This document shows, one piece after another, positions 52,579 to 63,082 of a stretch of 64,000 nucleotides of DNA. Under the pieces are notes generated by a model, which saw only the letters and a list, made by a program, of their open reading frames with translations, was not told where the DNA came from and did no database searches. Numbering within the stretch: the stretch's first letter is position 1; each line of letters begins with the position of its first letter. This stretch comes from Beaufortia kweichowensis. Taxonomy: Eukaryota > Chordata > Actinopteri > Cypriniformes > Gastromyzontidae. The stretch spans positions 5,434,510 to 5,498,509 of the forward strand of contig CM032816.1 of the NCBI GenBank assembly GCA_019155185.1. Direction: 5' to 3'. Made by a program: the position numbers and the translations under genes.

Positions 52579-55500
52579 AATTAAAAACATGTAAATAAAA
52601 GAAAAAGAAAATCGCTGCATTTTAAAGTAACATTTTTATTAAAGTATTCTCAGGTAACAGATTGATTCTGACAACAAAAACAGTAATTATCAAATAAAAC
52701 GGAAAAAATATTGCATCACTGTCAGAAGTGCTGTGAAGCCGGAGAAAATCTGTATCTTTCCTCTTCTTCACAGCTTGCTTGCTCCTGTTGGAAAAAACGA
52801 GATCATTATTTTTTAGTAATTTTCTGTAACACATTATATTTTAGATCACTACAAAAAATATAGGCCTTCATCGTTGCTTTTTCAAATAATCGTATGTTCT
52901 TTTTCGATTCACATCTAATATATCCGAATTAGTCATTCCTGTCATCATCGATAACATGTACGAATTCAAATAGATCAGGTTGGATTACATGTGTCAGAAG
53001 TCAAGATGAAAAAACGTCTCAGGTTACATTTTATGTAACCCTTGTTCCCTGAGAGGAACGAGGCGCTGTAAGATCATTCGCATTGAGTTCCCTTTGAAAG
53101 TTTTAAAATGTGGGTTTAAAGAGGTTTATTGGTGCTGAACGTCTCCAGGTGTTATCGTATATAACCCTTGTTCCCTGAGAAACGAGACGCTGCGTCATTC
53201 GCATTGAGTTTCGCTTGTAAGGGAACGTCGCTGCAGGTTACGTATAACCCTTTGTTCCCTGAGAGGGAACGAGACGCTTCTGCGTCATTCAGCATTGAGT
53301 TCCCTTGAAAAATATTGCATCGTCCAGAAGGCTGTACGGAGAAAATCTGTATCTTTCCTCTTCTTCACAGCTTGTTCTCCTGAGGAGGGAACGAGATCGC
53401 TATTTTTAAGTCATTTTCTGTAACACATTATATTTTCCTTTGAAATATAGGCCTTCATCGTCTCAGGTAATCGTAACCCTTTTACGTTCCCTCTCCGGGA
53501 ACAAGGGTTACATAACGTAATCTGAGAGATCGGTTGGATTACATGTCCCTTCAAGGAACAGTAAAAGTGTTTGAAAGCAATACAAACCTTGTTGCTGCTT
53601 GTGTTTATTGAGCTCCTGGACCATCTGCCATCAGTCTGGACATGGCTCTTCCTCCGGAGATTCTCGGGAAATATATTCCGATATTGAAGATCCTTTGAAG
53701 TTCGAATTAAGTAGCCCGAGTAGCCGGAGTTGTAGCTCGAATCGTGAGCCGAGTCGGAGGAGCGTGCCTCTCACCGATTCATTGGCAGGCAGATCAGCAT
53801 CCCGCCCATTACTCCGTATGGTGAAGTAGAGAATAGAAACGTTAACATTCATGGTGACCATAATGTCGTTTCGTTAGCCTCATTGAGTCCATTCAAGCTC
53901 TGTGCATTACATGTGTACATTTTAGTTGCCATTTTGATCTCAATTGGGTTTTACTCACAATTGTGTTCAGACGGTTTTGCTGGTTTTTTGCGATCGTTTC
54001 AGGCCGATCTTTCGCGTAGCCTAATAAACTCACGAGTCGATGTAAAGTCCATTCACCTCACCCGCCTCTTCTTCCGCTTCCTGACTCCTCGCATCTTTCT
54101 GTCATGGTTTGCATAATTGGCGTGGCTTTGTCGGACAGAGTTAAAACCTGCCTGCTGGTTTGCAAACGCACGGCCTCGTTTATTTTCACCGAACAAGATA
54201 GTCTCGGCAAAGAACCGACGAATAGTGGGTTTTTTCACCGATCGAGGACAGATACAGAAACGGTTTGGGAGGGGGGGTGCTCTGGCCACAGCCACCAGCA
54301 TGTGTCGCTGTATCGCCCTTTGATTTCGGGTAGTGAGGTTTACACACTGCACAGTTTACACACACTAACTTAAGTGCGGTCGTAGTTTTTCCATAAATTG
54401 TTCGGAGATTTTCGTTTTTTTCGGAGATGTTCAAAACTTTTTAAGATGCACTAAGTTTCTGGGTAAATAAAGACAGTCTGTATGAATGGGTCATTTTTAC
54501 AATGTTTAGTTCGCATTTATTATTTCAGTGTTTCCAGTGTGGGCATGAAGTTTTCATTGTCATCGTGTTATTGGTGGCACATGAATTAACACACACGTCA
54601 TTGTTTTTGCACCTTGACTATTGTTGAATACAGAATTAAATAAAGTTTATTATTATTTTATTGCTATTAAAAATCACTTAACAAAAAATACACAGACTCA
54701 AGTTCGTCATCGTTTTACTTGGGATGTTTCGGTTTTCCGTAGATCTTTAAAACTTTCGGAGATGGACCAAACCTTTGGGTTCGAGTGGAAAATCTATTTG
54801 AATAGGTGTAACAGGGAATTTTGTCACTATTTAGAGTTTGCATTTACACCTTTTTTCCAAATATGGCCATAATGTTCTTCTACCCAAATCAACACCTGAG
54901 ACATAAAAAGATATACAGAACAAAAGAAAAGATTTCAATTGTGATGGCAGAACCGAAAATGTAAAAAAATAAGAATAAACCTAAGATTATGTCTTTGCAT
55001 TTTGAAATACTCAGGGTCATCATTTCTTTTAAAATGTTTTATTTTTAGGGGGCAGTATGGCACAGTCAATTATTCGCTTTTTTTACTGGTTAGTTTTTAA
55101 ATGGAACAACACATTGTTTCATTTAATGTAAAATTTGGATTTTTCTGTAGTTTTAACATCTCCTGCATGTTCTCTTATATTTGTAATATACTTTATAAAC
55201 ATCATTCCGGAGAGAGCTTTTGTTCTGGAACTTATGAGAACTTAAACTGACCAACATGACATCAACATGATTTTGTCGCGATGTACAGGCCTGCTAGAAA
55301 GTAAAATAAGTAAAATAAAATAAATCATAACAGCCAGAGAAAGCCAGAGAGGCATACCTCTCTACTGCGGATTGCATGTTGGCCTACTGTTGATTTGCAT
55401 AAGCAAAATAAGTGGAAATGCGGAAATTTGCATGTTAGCCAACATTCACACACACACACACACACACCTCTCTTGTTTTACGTTATATGGAACTTTAACA

Positions 55501-56262
55501 GTGGTCATAATGCCGGACATGCAGAAATCCACATAATTAAGTATCCTGTCAGGTTAAATCAAAATGTATGATTTAAAATTATTCAGAAGAATAACAAACG
55601 TTTGACTTTTGCTAGAAATTGTGTGTTGAAGCTCGTAATTATTGTGTTGCCAATAAATACAGTTTTAAATGAATTGTTTTATTGAAAGAAACGTCACAGA
55701 AATTTAACGCATTTAGATCAATGTTTTATTAAAGGTTTCAAATAAAATACGTTTGACCGATTCATGCCGTAAAACAGTTAGGCCTACCACGAAAATAAAT
55801 CACAAAACAGTGGATATAACAAATAAAAGTGGAGAAAATTATGCCCATTCCTCCCCCCAAATCATCATCTCGGACATAACACCGACATACAGAGCAAATA
55901 GAATTCAATTGTGATAGCAGAACCGAAAATTGTTGAAAATAAAAATAAACCTACTACGTCTTTACATTTTGTAATACTCAGGGTCATCATTTTATTTGAA
56001 ATATTTTATTTTTAGGGTCTCTCTTTGTACTAAAATAATCAATAAAATATATTTGAGGAGAGATTTGTTCATTTAAAATGTAAGATCTATACAACGACCA
56101 GATGCTATTTAAAGAGTGTATTTAAAGTGAATTGTTTCTGTTATTATTGTGCTGATGGCACATTAATTAAAAACATCTTATAATATTTTGATTATTTTGC
56201 ACTTATACTGGTCACAGAAACCTTTGTTGTGGAGATTGTACCGTTTATAATTATTTTCTCAC
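52579..56262. repeat. Array unit 11 (mosaic P at 53015-53558, B at 54960-56042)
   Basis: The P region interleaves core sequence (AAAATATTGCAT, GGAGAAAATCTGTATC, TTTCCTCTTCTTCACAGCTTG, in short pieces) with P subunits, as if two misregistered reads had been merged. The rest of the unit is regular. Confidence 0.88.
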
Positions 56263-58278
56263 AATTAAAAACATGTAAATAAAAGAAAAAGAAAATCGCT
56301 GCATTTTAAAGTAACATTTTTATTAAAGTATTCTCAGGTAACAGATTGATTCTGACAACAAAAACAGTAATTATCAAATAAAACGGAAAAAATATTGCAT
56401 CTGTGTCAGAAGTGCTGTGAAGCCGGAGAAAATCTGTATCTTTCCTCTTCTTCACAGCTTGCTTGCTCCTGTTGGAAAAAACGAGATCATTATTTTTAAG
56501 TAATTTTCTGTAACACATTATATTTTTCACTACAAAAATATAGGCCTTCATCGTTGATTTTTTCAAATAATCGTATGTTCTTTTACGATTCACATCTAAT
56601 ATATACGAATTAGTCACTTCGTATAACATGTACGAATTCCCGAGAGATCAGGTTGGATTACATGTGTCAGAAGTCAAGATGAAAAAACAGTAAAAGTGTT
56701 TGAAAGCAATACAAACCTTGTTGCTGCTTGTGTTTATTGAGCTCCTGGACCATCTGCCATCAGTCTGGACATGGCTCTTCCTCCGGAGATTCTCGGGAAA
56801 TATATTCCGATATTGAAGATCCTTTGAAGTCCGAGTCGTAGCCCGAGTAGCCCGAGTCGGAGGAGCGTGCCTCTCACCGATTCATTGGCAGGCAGATCAG
56901 CATCCCGCCCATTACTCCGTATGGTGAAGTAGAGAATAGAAACGTTAACATTAATGGTGACCATAATGTCGTTTCGTTAGCCTCATTGAGTCCATTCAAG
57001 CTCTGTGCATTACATGTGTACATTTTAGTTGCCATTTTGATCTCAATTGGGTTTTACTCACAATTGTGTTCAGACGGTTTTGCTGGTTTGAGCACGATCG
57101 TTTCAGGCCGATCTTTCGCGTAGCCTAATAAACTCACGAGTCGATGTAAAGTCCATTCACCTCACCCGCCTCTTCTTCCGCTTCCTGACTCCTCGCATCT
57201 TTCTGTCATGGTTTGCATAATTGGCGTGGCTTTGTCGGACAGAGTTAAAACCTGCCTGCTGGTTTGCAAACGCACGGCCTCGTTTATTTTCACCGAACAA
57301 GATAGTCTCGGCAAAGAACTGACGAATAGTGGGTTTTTTCACCGATCGAGGACAGATACAGAAACGGTTTGGGAGGGTGCTGGCCACAGCCACCAGCATG
57401 TGTCGCTGTATCGCCCTTTGATTTCGGGTAGTGAGGTTTACACACTGCACAGTTTACACACACTAACTTAAGTGCGGTCGTAGTTTTTCCATCAATTGTT
57501 CGGAGATTTTCGTTTTTTTCGGAGATGTTCAAAACTTTTTAAGTTTCACTAAGTTTCTGGGTAAATAAAGACAGTCTGTATGAATGGGTCATTTTTACAA
57601 TGTTTAGTTCTCATTTATTATTTCAGTGTTTCCAGTGTGGGCATGAAGTTTTCATTGTCATCGTGTTATTGGTGGCACATGAATTAACACACACGTCATT
57701 GTTTTTGCACCTTGACTATTGTTGAATACAGAATTAAATAAAGTTTATTATTATTTTATTGCTATTAAAAATCACTTAACAAAAAACACACAGACTCAAG
57801 TTCGTCATCGTTTTACTTGGGATGTTTCGGTTTTCCGTAGATGTTTAAAACTTTCGGAGATGGACCAAACCTTTGGGTTCGAGTGGAAAATCTATTTGAA
57901 TAGGTGTAACAGGGAATTTTGTCACTATTTAGAGTTTGCATTTACACCTTTTTTCCAAATATGGCCATAATGTTCTTCTACCCAAATCAACACCTGAGAC
58001 ATAAAAAAGATATACAGAACAAAAGAAAAGATTTCAATTGTGATGGCAGAACCGAAAATAAAATATATTTGAGGAGAGATTTGTTCATTTAAAATGTAAG
58101 ATCTATACAACGACCAGATGCTATTTAAAGAGTGTATTGAAAGTGAATTGTTTCTGTTATTATTGTGCTGATGGCACATGAATTAAAAACATCTTATAAT
58201 ATTTTGATTATTTTGCACTTATACTGGTCACAGAAACCTTTGTTGTGGAGATTGTACCGTTTATAATTATTTTCTCAC
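56263..58278. repeat. Array unit 12 (core only)
   Basis: Lacks P (56687) and B (58056); the cleanest short unit and a good reference for the 2.0 kb core. Confidence 0.9.
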
Positions 58279-60740
58279 AATTAAAAACATGTAAATAAAA
58301 GAAAAAGAAAATCGCTGCATTTTAAAGTAACATTTTTATTAAAGTATTCTCAGGTAACAGATTGATTCTGACAACAAAAACAGTAATTATCAAATAAAAC
58401 GGAAAAAATATTGCATCTGTGTCAGAAGTGCTGTGAAGCCGGAGAAAATCTGGATCTTATCTTTCCTCTTCTTCACAGCTTGCTTGCTCCTGTTGGAAAA
58501 AACGAGATCATTATTTTTTAGTAATTTTCTGTAACACATTATATTTTTCACTACAAAAATATAGGCCTTCATCGTTGCTTTTTTCAAATAATCGTATGTT
58601 CTTTTACGATTCACATCTAATATATACGAATTAGTCACTTCGTATAACATGTACGAATTCCCGAGAGATCAGGTTGGATTACATGTGTCAGAAGTCAAGA
58701 TGAAAAAACGTCTCAGGTTACGTATGTAACCCTTGTTCCCTGAGAGGGAACGAGACGCTGCGTCATTCGCATTGAGTTCCCTTGAAAGGGAACGTCTCAG
58801 GTTACGTATGTAACCCTTGTTCCCTCTCCGGGAACAAGGGTTACATACGTAATCTGAGACGTTCCCTTTCAAGGGAACAGTAAAAGTGTTTGAAAGCAAT
58901 ACAAACCTTGTTGCTGCTTTTGTTTATTGAGCTCCTGGACCATCTGCCATCAGTCTGGACATGGCTCTTCCTCCGGAGATTCTCGGGAAATATATTCCGA
59001 TATTGAAGATCCTTTGAAGTTCGAGTCGTAGCCCGAGTAGCCGGAGTTGTAGCTCGAATCGTAGCCCGAGTCGGAGGAGCGTGCCTCTCACCGATTCATT
59101 GGCAGGCAGATCAGCATCCCGCCCATTACTCCGTATGGTGAAGTAGAGAATAGAAACGTTAACATTCAAGGTGACCATAATGTCGTTTCGTTAGCCTCAT
59201 TGAGTCCATTCAAGCTCTGTGCATTACATGTGTACATTTTAGTTGCCATTTTGATCTCAATTGGGTTTTACTCACAATTGTGTTCAGACGGTTTTGCTGG
59301 TTTGAGCACGATCGTTTCAGGCCGATCTTTCGCGTAGCCTAATAAACTCACGAGTCGATGTAAAGTCCATTCACCTCACCCGCCTCTTCTTCCGCTTCCT
59401 GACTCCTCGCATCTTTCTGTCATGGTTTGCATAATTGGCGTGGCTTTGTCGGACAGAGTTAAAACCTGCCTGCTGGTTTGCAAACGCACGGCCTCGTTTA
59501 TTTTCACCGAACAAGATAGTCTCGGCAAAGAACTGACGAATAGTGGGTTTTTTCACCGATCGAGGACAGATACAGAAACGGTTTGGGAGGGGGTGCTGTG
59601 GCCACAGCCACCAGCATGTGTCGCTGTATCGCCCTTTGATTTCGGGTGAGTGAGGTTTTACACTGCACAGTTTACACACACTAACTTAAGTGCGGTCGTA
59701 GTTTTTCCATAAATTGTTCGGAGATTTTCGTTTTTTTCGGAGATGTTCAAAACTTTTTAAGATGCACTAAGTTTCTGGGTAAATAAAGACAGTCTGTATG
59801 AATGGGTCATTTTTACAATGTTCTCATTTATTATTTCAGTGTTTCCAGTGTGGGCATGAAGTTTTCATTGTCATCGTGTTATTGGTGGCACATGAATTAA
59901 CACACACGTCATTGTTTTGCACATTGACTATTGTTGAATACAGAATTAAATAAAGTTTATTATTATTTTATTGCTATTAAAATTACTTACAAAAAAACAC
60001 ACAGACTCAAGTTCGTCATCGTTTTACTTTGGGATGTTTCTGTTTTCCGTAGATGTTTAAAACTTTCGGAGATGGACCAAACCTTTGGGTTCGAGTGGAA
60101 AATCTATTTGAATAGGTGTAACAGGGAATTTTGTCACTATTTAGAGTTTGCATTTACACCTTTTTTCCAAATATGGCCATAATGTTCTTCTACCCAAATC
60201 AACACCTGAGACATAAAAAGATATACAGAACAAAAGAAAAGATTTCAATTGTGATGGCAGAACCGAAAATGTAAAAAAATAAGAATAAACCTAAGATTAT
60301 GTCTTTTCATTTTGAAATACTCAGGGTCATCATTTCTTTTAAAATGTTTTATTTTTAGGGGGCAGTATGGCACAGTCAATTATTCGCTTTTTTACTGGTT
60401 AGTTTTTAAATGGTACAACACATTGTTTCATTTAATGTAAAATTTGGATTTTTCTGTAGTTTTAACATCTCCTGCATGTTCTCTTATATTTGTAATATAC
60501 TTTATAAACATCATTCCGGAGAGAGCTTTTGTTCTGGAACTTGCCAGAGAATGCTCGGCATATCTCTCTACTGCGGATTGCTTGTTGTCCTACTGTTGAT
60601 TTGCATATAAGCAAATGCAGAAATGTGAATAATTGCCTACGGCTTAGCCAACATTCACATTGACCTTATATGGACTTAACCTTAACTTATGAGAACTTAA
60701 ACTGAACAACATGACATCAACGGAATCATGAGACGATAGT
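58279..60740. repeat. Array unit 13 (regular P at 58709-58877; B truncated and rearranged)
   Basis: The last unit. B starts at about 60271 and is regular to about 60541, after which its remaining pieces are diverged and out of order (a TCTCTACTGCGGATTGC piece precedes the GAGAACTTAAACTGA piece). This marks the right edge of homogenisation. It carries the GAGCACGATCG variant despite having P, so it is a recombinant unit. Confidence 0.88.
58776..58878. repeat. 103-bp near-perfect palindrome ending the P insert (reference copy)
   Basis: Two 49-bp arms with a single mismatch around a 5-nt TCTCC loop. The arms begin GTTCCCTTGAAAGGGAACG and end CCCTTGTTCCC. The same hairpin, variously damaged, closes the P inserts in units 2, 3, 5, 7, 8 and 11. 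Subunits containing GAACGAGACGCTGCGTCATT precede it. Confidence 0.93.
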
Positions 60741-60889
60741 TTCAGCTTAAAGTCTCTTGCATATCCTGTTATTTATAATAGACGAAGTGTATAAGTAGTG
60801 TTAACCCCTTTGTGTGGAAAAGCTGTTTTGAATAAGCACGTGTCAAATTGTAGCAGAACAGTCAGGACCCGCAGCTGGGAGTTAAACAA

Positions 60890-61063
60890 GGTGCATTCAA
60901 GTAGTAAATGAAGTAAATGTTTCATCATATCAGAGGTACTTCCTGCCTTGCACGAAATATCTTTACCACATGTAGGCCTATTGCTCTTTTTCACAAAGTT
61001 TAACCAAACCTTTGAACGTTTTCTGCGGTCAGTCACTAATGCCGACTGTAATGAACTGCGCAT
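60890..61063 (-). pseudogene. Decayed BED-type zinc-finger fragment (hAT transposase or ZBED relic)
   Basis: Minus-strand translation contains SKVWLNFVKKSN, then RPTCGKDISCKAGSTSDMMKHL, the arrangement of a BED finger (aromatic VW..F, CGK, GSTS.MMKHL). One of the paired zinc cysteines and the second histidine are not in place, and no transposase body follows before the stop at about 60773. Probably a relic of a hAT element or ZBED gene next to the array edge. Confidence 0.6.
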
Positions 61064-61513
61064 GTGCGTAATGAGACTGTACTGTACTGCAAATTCAGAC
61101 AGTATGTACCGAATTAGATGAAGTAACTATCGACCGTTAAAACAGTATGCTCTATATACACAAGAACATACACAAGTATGAGCGCTATATACAATTGTGC
61201 TCAAGATTCTGCATACCCTATTAAATATGATCAAGGAAGGCTGTAAAAATAGCCTAAATAAATCTGCATTAATCCTTTGGATCTTTTCTTGAAAAATATT
61301 GAATGTCTTGTTCAGCTAGATGGCAACATGAATAGCAAATATCAACAGATAAAAAAGTGAGTGGACAACAATATACTTTACCACAAATAATATAAATGAC
61401 TAAGAAACACTTTAGACAAATAGTTATAATGCATTTTTAAATAAATCTGCAAATACATGATATAAATCTGTATATTCTATATATTCTAAATACCTTTATG
61501 GTGATGAATGACT

Positions 61514-61657
61514 TTTATGATCCCTGTCTGTGTCTCCCTTGTCTCTGTCTTGTCTTGTCTCTGCTTCCCCTTCTGGACATTTTCAGTAGTGAACATGTCC
61601 AGCAGGGGAAGCAGAGACGAGACGGGGACCAGGGAGACACAGACAGGGATTATAACA
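61514..61657. repeat. Long fold-back inverted repeat
   Basis: Left arm about 61520-61579 (ATCCCTGTCTGTGTCTCCCT ... CTTCTGGACA), right arm about 61595-61651 (TGTCCAGCAGGGGAAGC ... AGACACAGACAGGGAT), with a 15-nt loop. The arms match except for a few substitutions and a 5-bp TTGTC expansion in the left arm. The arm ends weakly extend (TTATGATCCC / GGGATTATAA). Probably a fold-back MITE. The ORFs across it on both strands are by-products. Confidence 0.8.
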
Positions 61658-61780
61658 ATGACAATATACAAGTTCATTTGAACAGACAGCAGAAAGACTA
61701 ACTGGCAAATTTCTAAAACTGATTTCGAAAATAATGGCAATAAAGAGAGAAGACGACCTTTTCTGCCAGGACTGCAACAA

Positions 61781-62118
61781 ATTTGCATATAAAAGGCCCC
61801 AAACTCATTGATATGCACTGTGTGTTTCACCCACAGACATTTCCCACTAAAACAATTTCTCACCAACTTTAATGGACTCCAAAAATGAACATTTCACAAT
61901 GGCTCTTATCACTCTGTGCATCATACAAATGAGCAAATATCCAAACCTCTTTTACTTAGAGAACTTGTTTTCAGTAGTGTCTCGCAGGGCTATTTATTCA
62001 TTCATATATTCTTTATTCCAAGAACTAGTCACAGAGCTCATAGCATTCCTGCAGTCAGCATGAGCACCAGCAATCCAATACACCAGCAAACCCATTTAAC
62101 CAATAACCAGCTTAAAAG
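61781..62118 (+). promoter_or_regulatory. Possible acsbg1 promoter and 5' UTR exon
   Basis: ATTTGCAT (octamer, 61781-61788) overlaps TATAAAAG (61788-61795), and a good donor, AAAAG|GTAAGA, follows at 62118/62119. An acceptor at 63065-63066 (CCTTTAG) precedes the exon with the acsbg1 ATG, so a non-coding first exon of about 300 nt is conceivable. Any coding reading (for example MSTSNPIHQQTHLTNN) would join the next exon out of frame. Motif-based only. Confidence 0.35.
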
Positions 62119-62269
62119 GTAAGAACTTATTTTTTTATTAACTGTTGAAGTAACTTGTGCTGTTAAATTGTGATCATGTTATGAATGTCCACCCATATGC
62201 ATTTATTTTTAACTGTTTTACATTGAAAGAAACTACAGTAATTGCTGGTTGGCTTTTGAAACAGGTGTT

Positions 62270-62565
62270 AATCAGAGAATAGTATAGCCAAAAATGTAAG
62301 TGCTTGTTAAAACCTGCATGTCGTTCTTTCTTTCATGGACCATAGAAAATCCAAGCTGCTTTTTTCATATAAAAAATAAATAGTGACTAAAACTACCAAG
62401 CAAGATAGTAGGCTTTTGTGGGATTGAAAACCCATGGACCACTTACACTGCATGTAGAAAATGTCAACATCCTTTTTTGTATTTGCACAATACAGAATAA
62501 AGAAATAATGAAACAGGTTTGGCAAAATTATTAGGGTAAATAAATGATGAGGGGTTTTTTTAGGC
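62270..62565. repeat. MITE-like dispersed fish repeat
   Basis: The left part reads like a diverged copy of the common cyprinid element (CCAAAAATGTAAGTGC, CCTGCATGTCGTTC, TTCTTTCATGGACC). The right end reads as its complement (AGGTTTGGCAAAATTATTAG, GGTAAATAAATGATGAG). Inverted ends without coding capacity suggest a non-autonomous DNA element; the family name is uncertain. The stretch 62566-63066 between this and acsbg1 shows nothing recognisable. Confidence 0.55.
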
Positions 62566-63082
62566 GACCCCTCTGTAATAATTTAATTCTATTACTGTAG
62601 ATTTTTTAGAATTTGTAAATGATCTGAAACTAAAGCAAGAAGTCAGCTGTCTTGTTCAAAAAGAGTTTGGCAAAAAATAAGACTTTTTGCTTTTCACGAA
62701 GCACATTCTGAAATGAGCAGTGAAAATATAATCAACCAGTTCTGGCACTTTTGTTTACAGAATGCATCAAGTTGTTCATTTTGTTGGGATTCCAGTTTTT
62801 GTGGTGGTGACATAAAGAAAACATCCAACATAGTTGGCAACTAGAACTACGTGCACATTTTAAACATTTCTGTCTGTCAACAAGGCTGCAGGGTCATTAG
62901 CACTTAGTAACCACGACCTTCCATACTGATGAGCAGTTACACCATGTGACTCCTGGAAACAGCAGAGAGAGACAAAGTCTGATGTTTTCTATAACAGGGC
63001 CAACATTCCTATATTCTGTGTTCCAGTTCTGAGTGTTTACATAAGGGGCCCGTGACAAACCTTTAGGAGCAGACTGTGAAAG

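Larger units (their letters stand above)
25332..60740. repeat. Macrosatellite-like tandem array, 13 units of about 2.0-3.7 kb
   Basis: Head-to-tail units, each taken here from the anchor AATTAAAAACATGTAAATAA (25332, 27386, 29701, 33068, 35135, 38734, 40749, 44105, 47477, 50569, 52579, 56263, 58279; small indels in some). All share a ~2.0 kb core. Two optional blocks explain most length differences. P is a palindromic insert between GATGAAAA and CAGTAAAAG. B is a ~1.07 kb block between GAACCGAAAAT and AAAATATATTTGAGG. Aligned copies are highly similar, differing mostly by small indels and homopolymer length. No transposase, integrase or reverse transcriptase was recognised. ORFs of 60-160 aa recur but change frame between copies. 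Confidence 0.95.

Noticed and set aside
25332..60740. Array as an LTR retrotransposon cluster, with B-flanking repeats as LTRs
   Set aside because: No gag/pol motifs, no TG...CA ends or primer-binding site, and the ~150-bp direct repeats are internal to the unit and diverged.
61486..61866. 126-aa minus-strand ORF
   Set aside because: Created by the fold-back repeat; both arms are open on both strands and no domain is recognised.
61872..62063. 63-aa ORF after a TATA-like box
   Set aside because: Short, hydrophobic and without similarity I recognise; could equally be non-coding 5' exon of acsbg1. Not called as a gene.
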